Part shown: in pieces, positions 5,937-6,232 of the stretch
Layout of the letters: every line of letters starts with the position of its first letter
Position numbering within the stretch: the first letter of the stretch is position 1
From: Comamonadaceae bacterium
Lineage (GTDB): Bacteria; Pseudomonadota; Gammaproteobacteria; Burkholderiales; Burkholderiaceae
Reading direction: 5' to 3'
DNA length: 6,232 bases
NCBI GenBank assembly: GCA_947374535.1
Contig: CANCCJ010000149.1
Coordinates: 1-6,232 of the forward strand
Notes under the pieces: generated by a model
What the model was told of the DNA's origin: nothing
Databases searched by the model: none
Seen by the model: only the letters and a program-made list of their open reading frames with translations
Position numbers and translations under genes: made by a program

Positions 5937-5964
5937 AAAAAAGGCACCCCGAAGAGTGCCTTTT
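5937..5964 (-). terminator. Rho-independent terminator of the etf operon with UUCG tetraloop
   Basis: In the minus-strand transcript the stem is GGCACUC / GGGUGCC (7 bp including one U-G pair) closed by a C(UUCG)G tetraloop, an unusually stable loop. Six U follow (complement of A 5937-5942). Four A-U pairs (5939-5942 with 5961-5964) can extend the base. It begins 11 bases after the etfA stop and ends about 10 bases before the Shine-Dalgarno sequence of the acyl-CoA dehydrogenase. Transcripts of that gene must therefore read through it or start inside etfA. Confidence 0.92.
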
Positions 5965-5974
5965 CACAGAAGGT

Positions 5975-6232
5975 TTACAGCGCTGCAACCAGCTCTGGCA
6001 CAGCCACAAACAAGTCAGCCTCTAGGCCGAAGTCTGCCACGCTGAAGATCGGTGCTTCTGGGTCTTTGTTGATCGCCACAATCACCTTGCTGTCTTTCAT
6101 ACCCGCCAAGTGCTGAATCGCGCCGCTGATGCCACACGCCACATACAACTGAGGCGCAACAATCTTGCCAGTTTGACCCACTTGCAAGTCGTTGGCGGCG
6201 TAGCCCGCATCCACCGCCGCGCGGCTGGCACC
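5975..6232 (-). CDS. etfA: Electron transfer flavoprotein alpha subunit, C-terminal 85 residues (partial)
   Basis: The gene is cut by the right edge; the frame is open to the last base and continues upstream of the GTG at 6214. The visible part starts [15 protein letters not shown] and includes [36 protein letters not shown] and the end [14 protein letters not shown], which together make the FAD-binding domain II of ETF alpha. The Arg in GASR, the Thr in QTGK, the Ser and His in GISGAIQH and the Asn in INKD correspond to FAD-contacting residues of human ETF alpha, and all are present. With EtfB it forms the soluble heterodimer that takes electrons from acyl-CoA dehydrogenases and passes them to ETF:quinone oxidoreductase. 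The stop is TAA at 5977-5975, followed by a strong terminator. etfB would be expected off the right edge. Confidence 0.97.
   Translation of the reverse strand, partial: GASRAAVDAGYAANDLQVGQTGKIVAPQLYVACGISGAIQHLAGMKDSKVIVAINKDPEAPIFSVADFGLEADLFVAVPELVAAL

Noticed and set aside
6212..6214. GTG as the start of a small 79-residue protein
   Set aside because: The frame continues upstream to the window edge as [10 protein letters not shown], the conserved ETF alpha FAD-binding segment, so the GTG is an internal valine.
1..6232. Mobile element, CRISPR array, phage, toxin-antitoxin or defence genes
   Set aside because: No transposase, integrase, spaced direct repeats, tRNA-linked repeat or unknown clustered genes were seen. 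Every substantial gene belongs to a recognised core-metabolism family.

Overview
The window carries ordinary chromosomal metabolic genes of a proteobacterium. It most likely comes from the Burkholderiales, and Comamonadaceae (a Limnohabitans- or Rhodoferax-like organism) fits best. This is judged from protein sequence character, moderate-high GC and gene order, not from a database search. There is no sign of a mobile element, CRISPR array, tRNA or rRNA, and no frameshifted gene. All gene space is accounted for, and no non-coding gap exceeds about 110 bases.

Region 1 (1-2573) is the leading edge of a cbb3-type cytochrome c oxidase locus on the minus strand. It holds ccoI, a P1B-type Cu+-exporting ATPase that supplies copper for oxidase assembly. 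ccoS, a 45-residue one-helix assembly factor, overlaps the ccoI stop by one base. The first five codons of what is probably ccoN, the catalytic subunit, run off the left edge. A perfect FNR/ANR half-site pair (TTGAT-N4-ATCAA) straddles the ccoS stop codon. It sits exactly 41.5 bases before a plausible start point, which makes a textbook class II oxygen-responsive promoter for ccoN. A second FNR-like box with one mismatch lies between ccoI and the divergent usp gene. It is almost equidistant from -10-like hexamers for both, so one low-oxygen switch may drive both genes.

Region 2 (2574-3063) is a universal stress protein gene on the plus strand, ending in a strong, probably bidirectional terminator shared with the convergent gene to its right.

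Region 3 (3089-6232) is a minus-strand fatty-acid or acyl-CoA oxidation block. In transcription order it has the C-terminal 85 residues of etfA (electron transfer flavoprotein alpha subunit), a 596-residue acyl-CoA dehydrogenase of the large DmdC-like type, and a nitronate monooxygenase-family flavoprotein. ETF is the usual electron acceptor of acyl-CoA dehydrogenases, so this adjacency makes biochemical sense. The three genes are separated by hairpins: a textbook UUCG-tetraloop terminator after etfA and a 10-bp hairpin with a poor U-tract after the dehydrogenase. Their expression is therefore probably stepped rather than uniform.

I found no credible new multi-gene system. The most interesting content is regulatory: two FNR boxes in promoter geometry, a 20-bp interrupted palindrome inside the ccoN promoter, and a ccoI start with no Shine-Dalgarno sequence that may be (nearly) leaderless.
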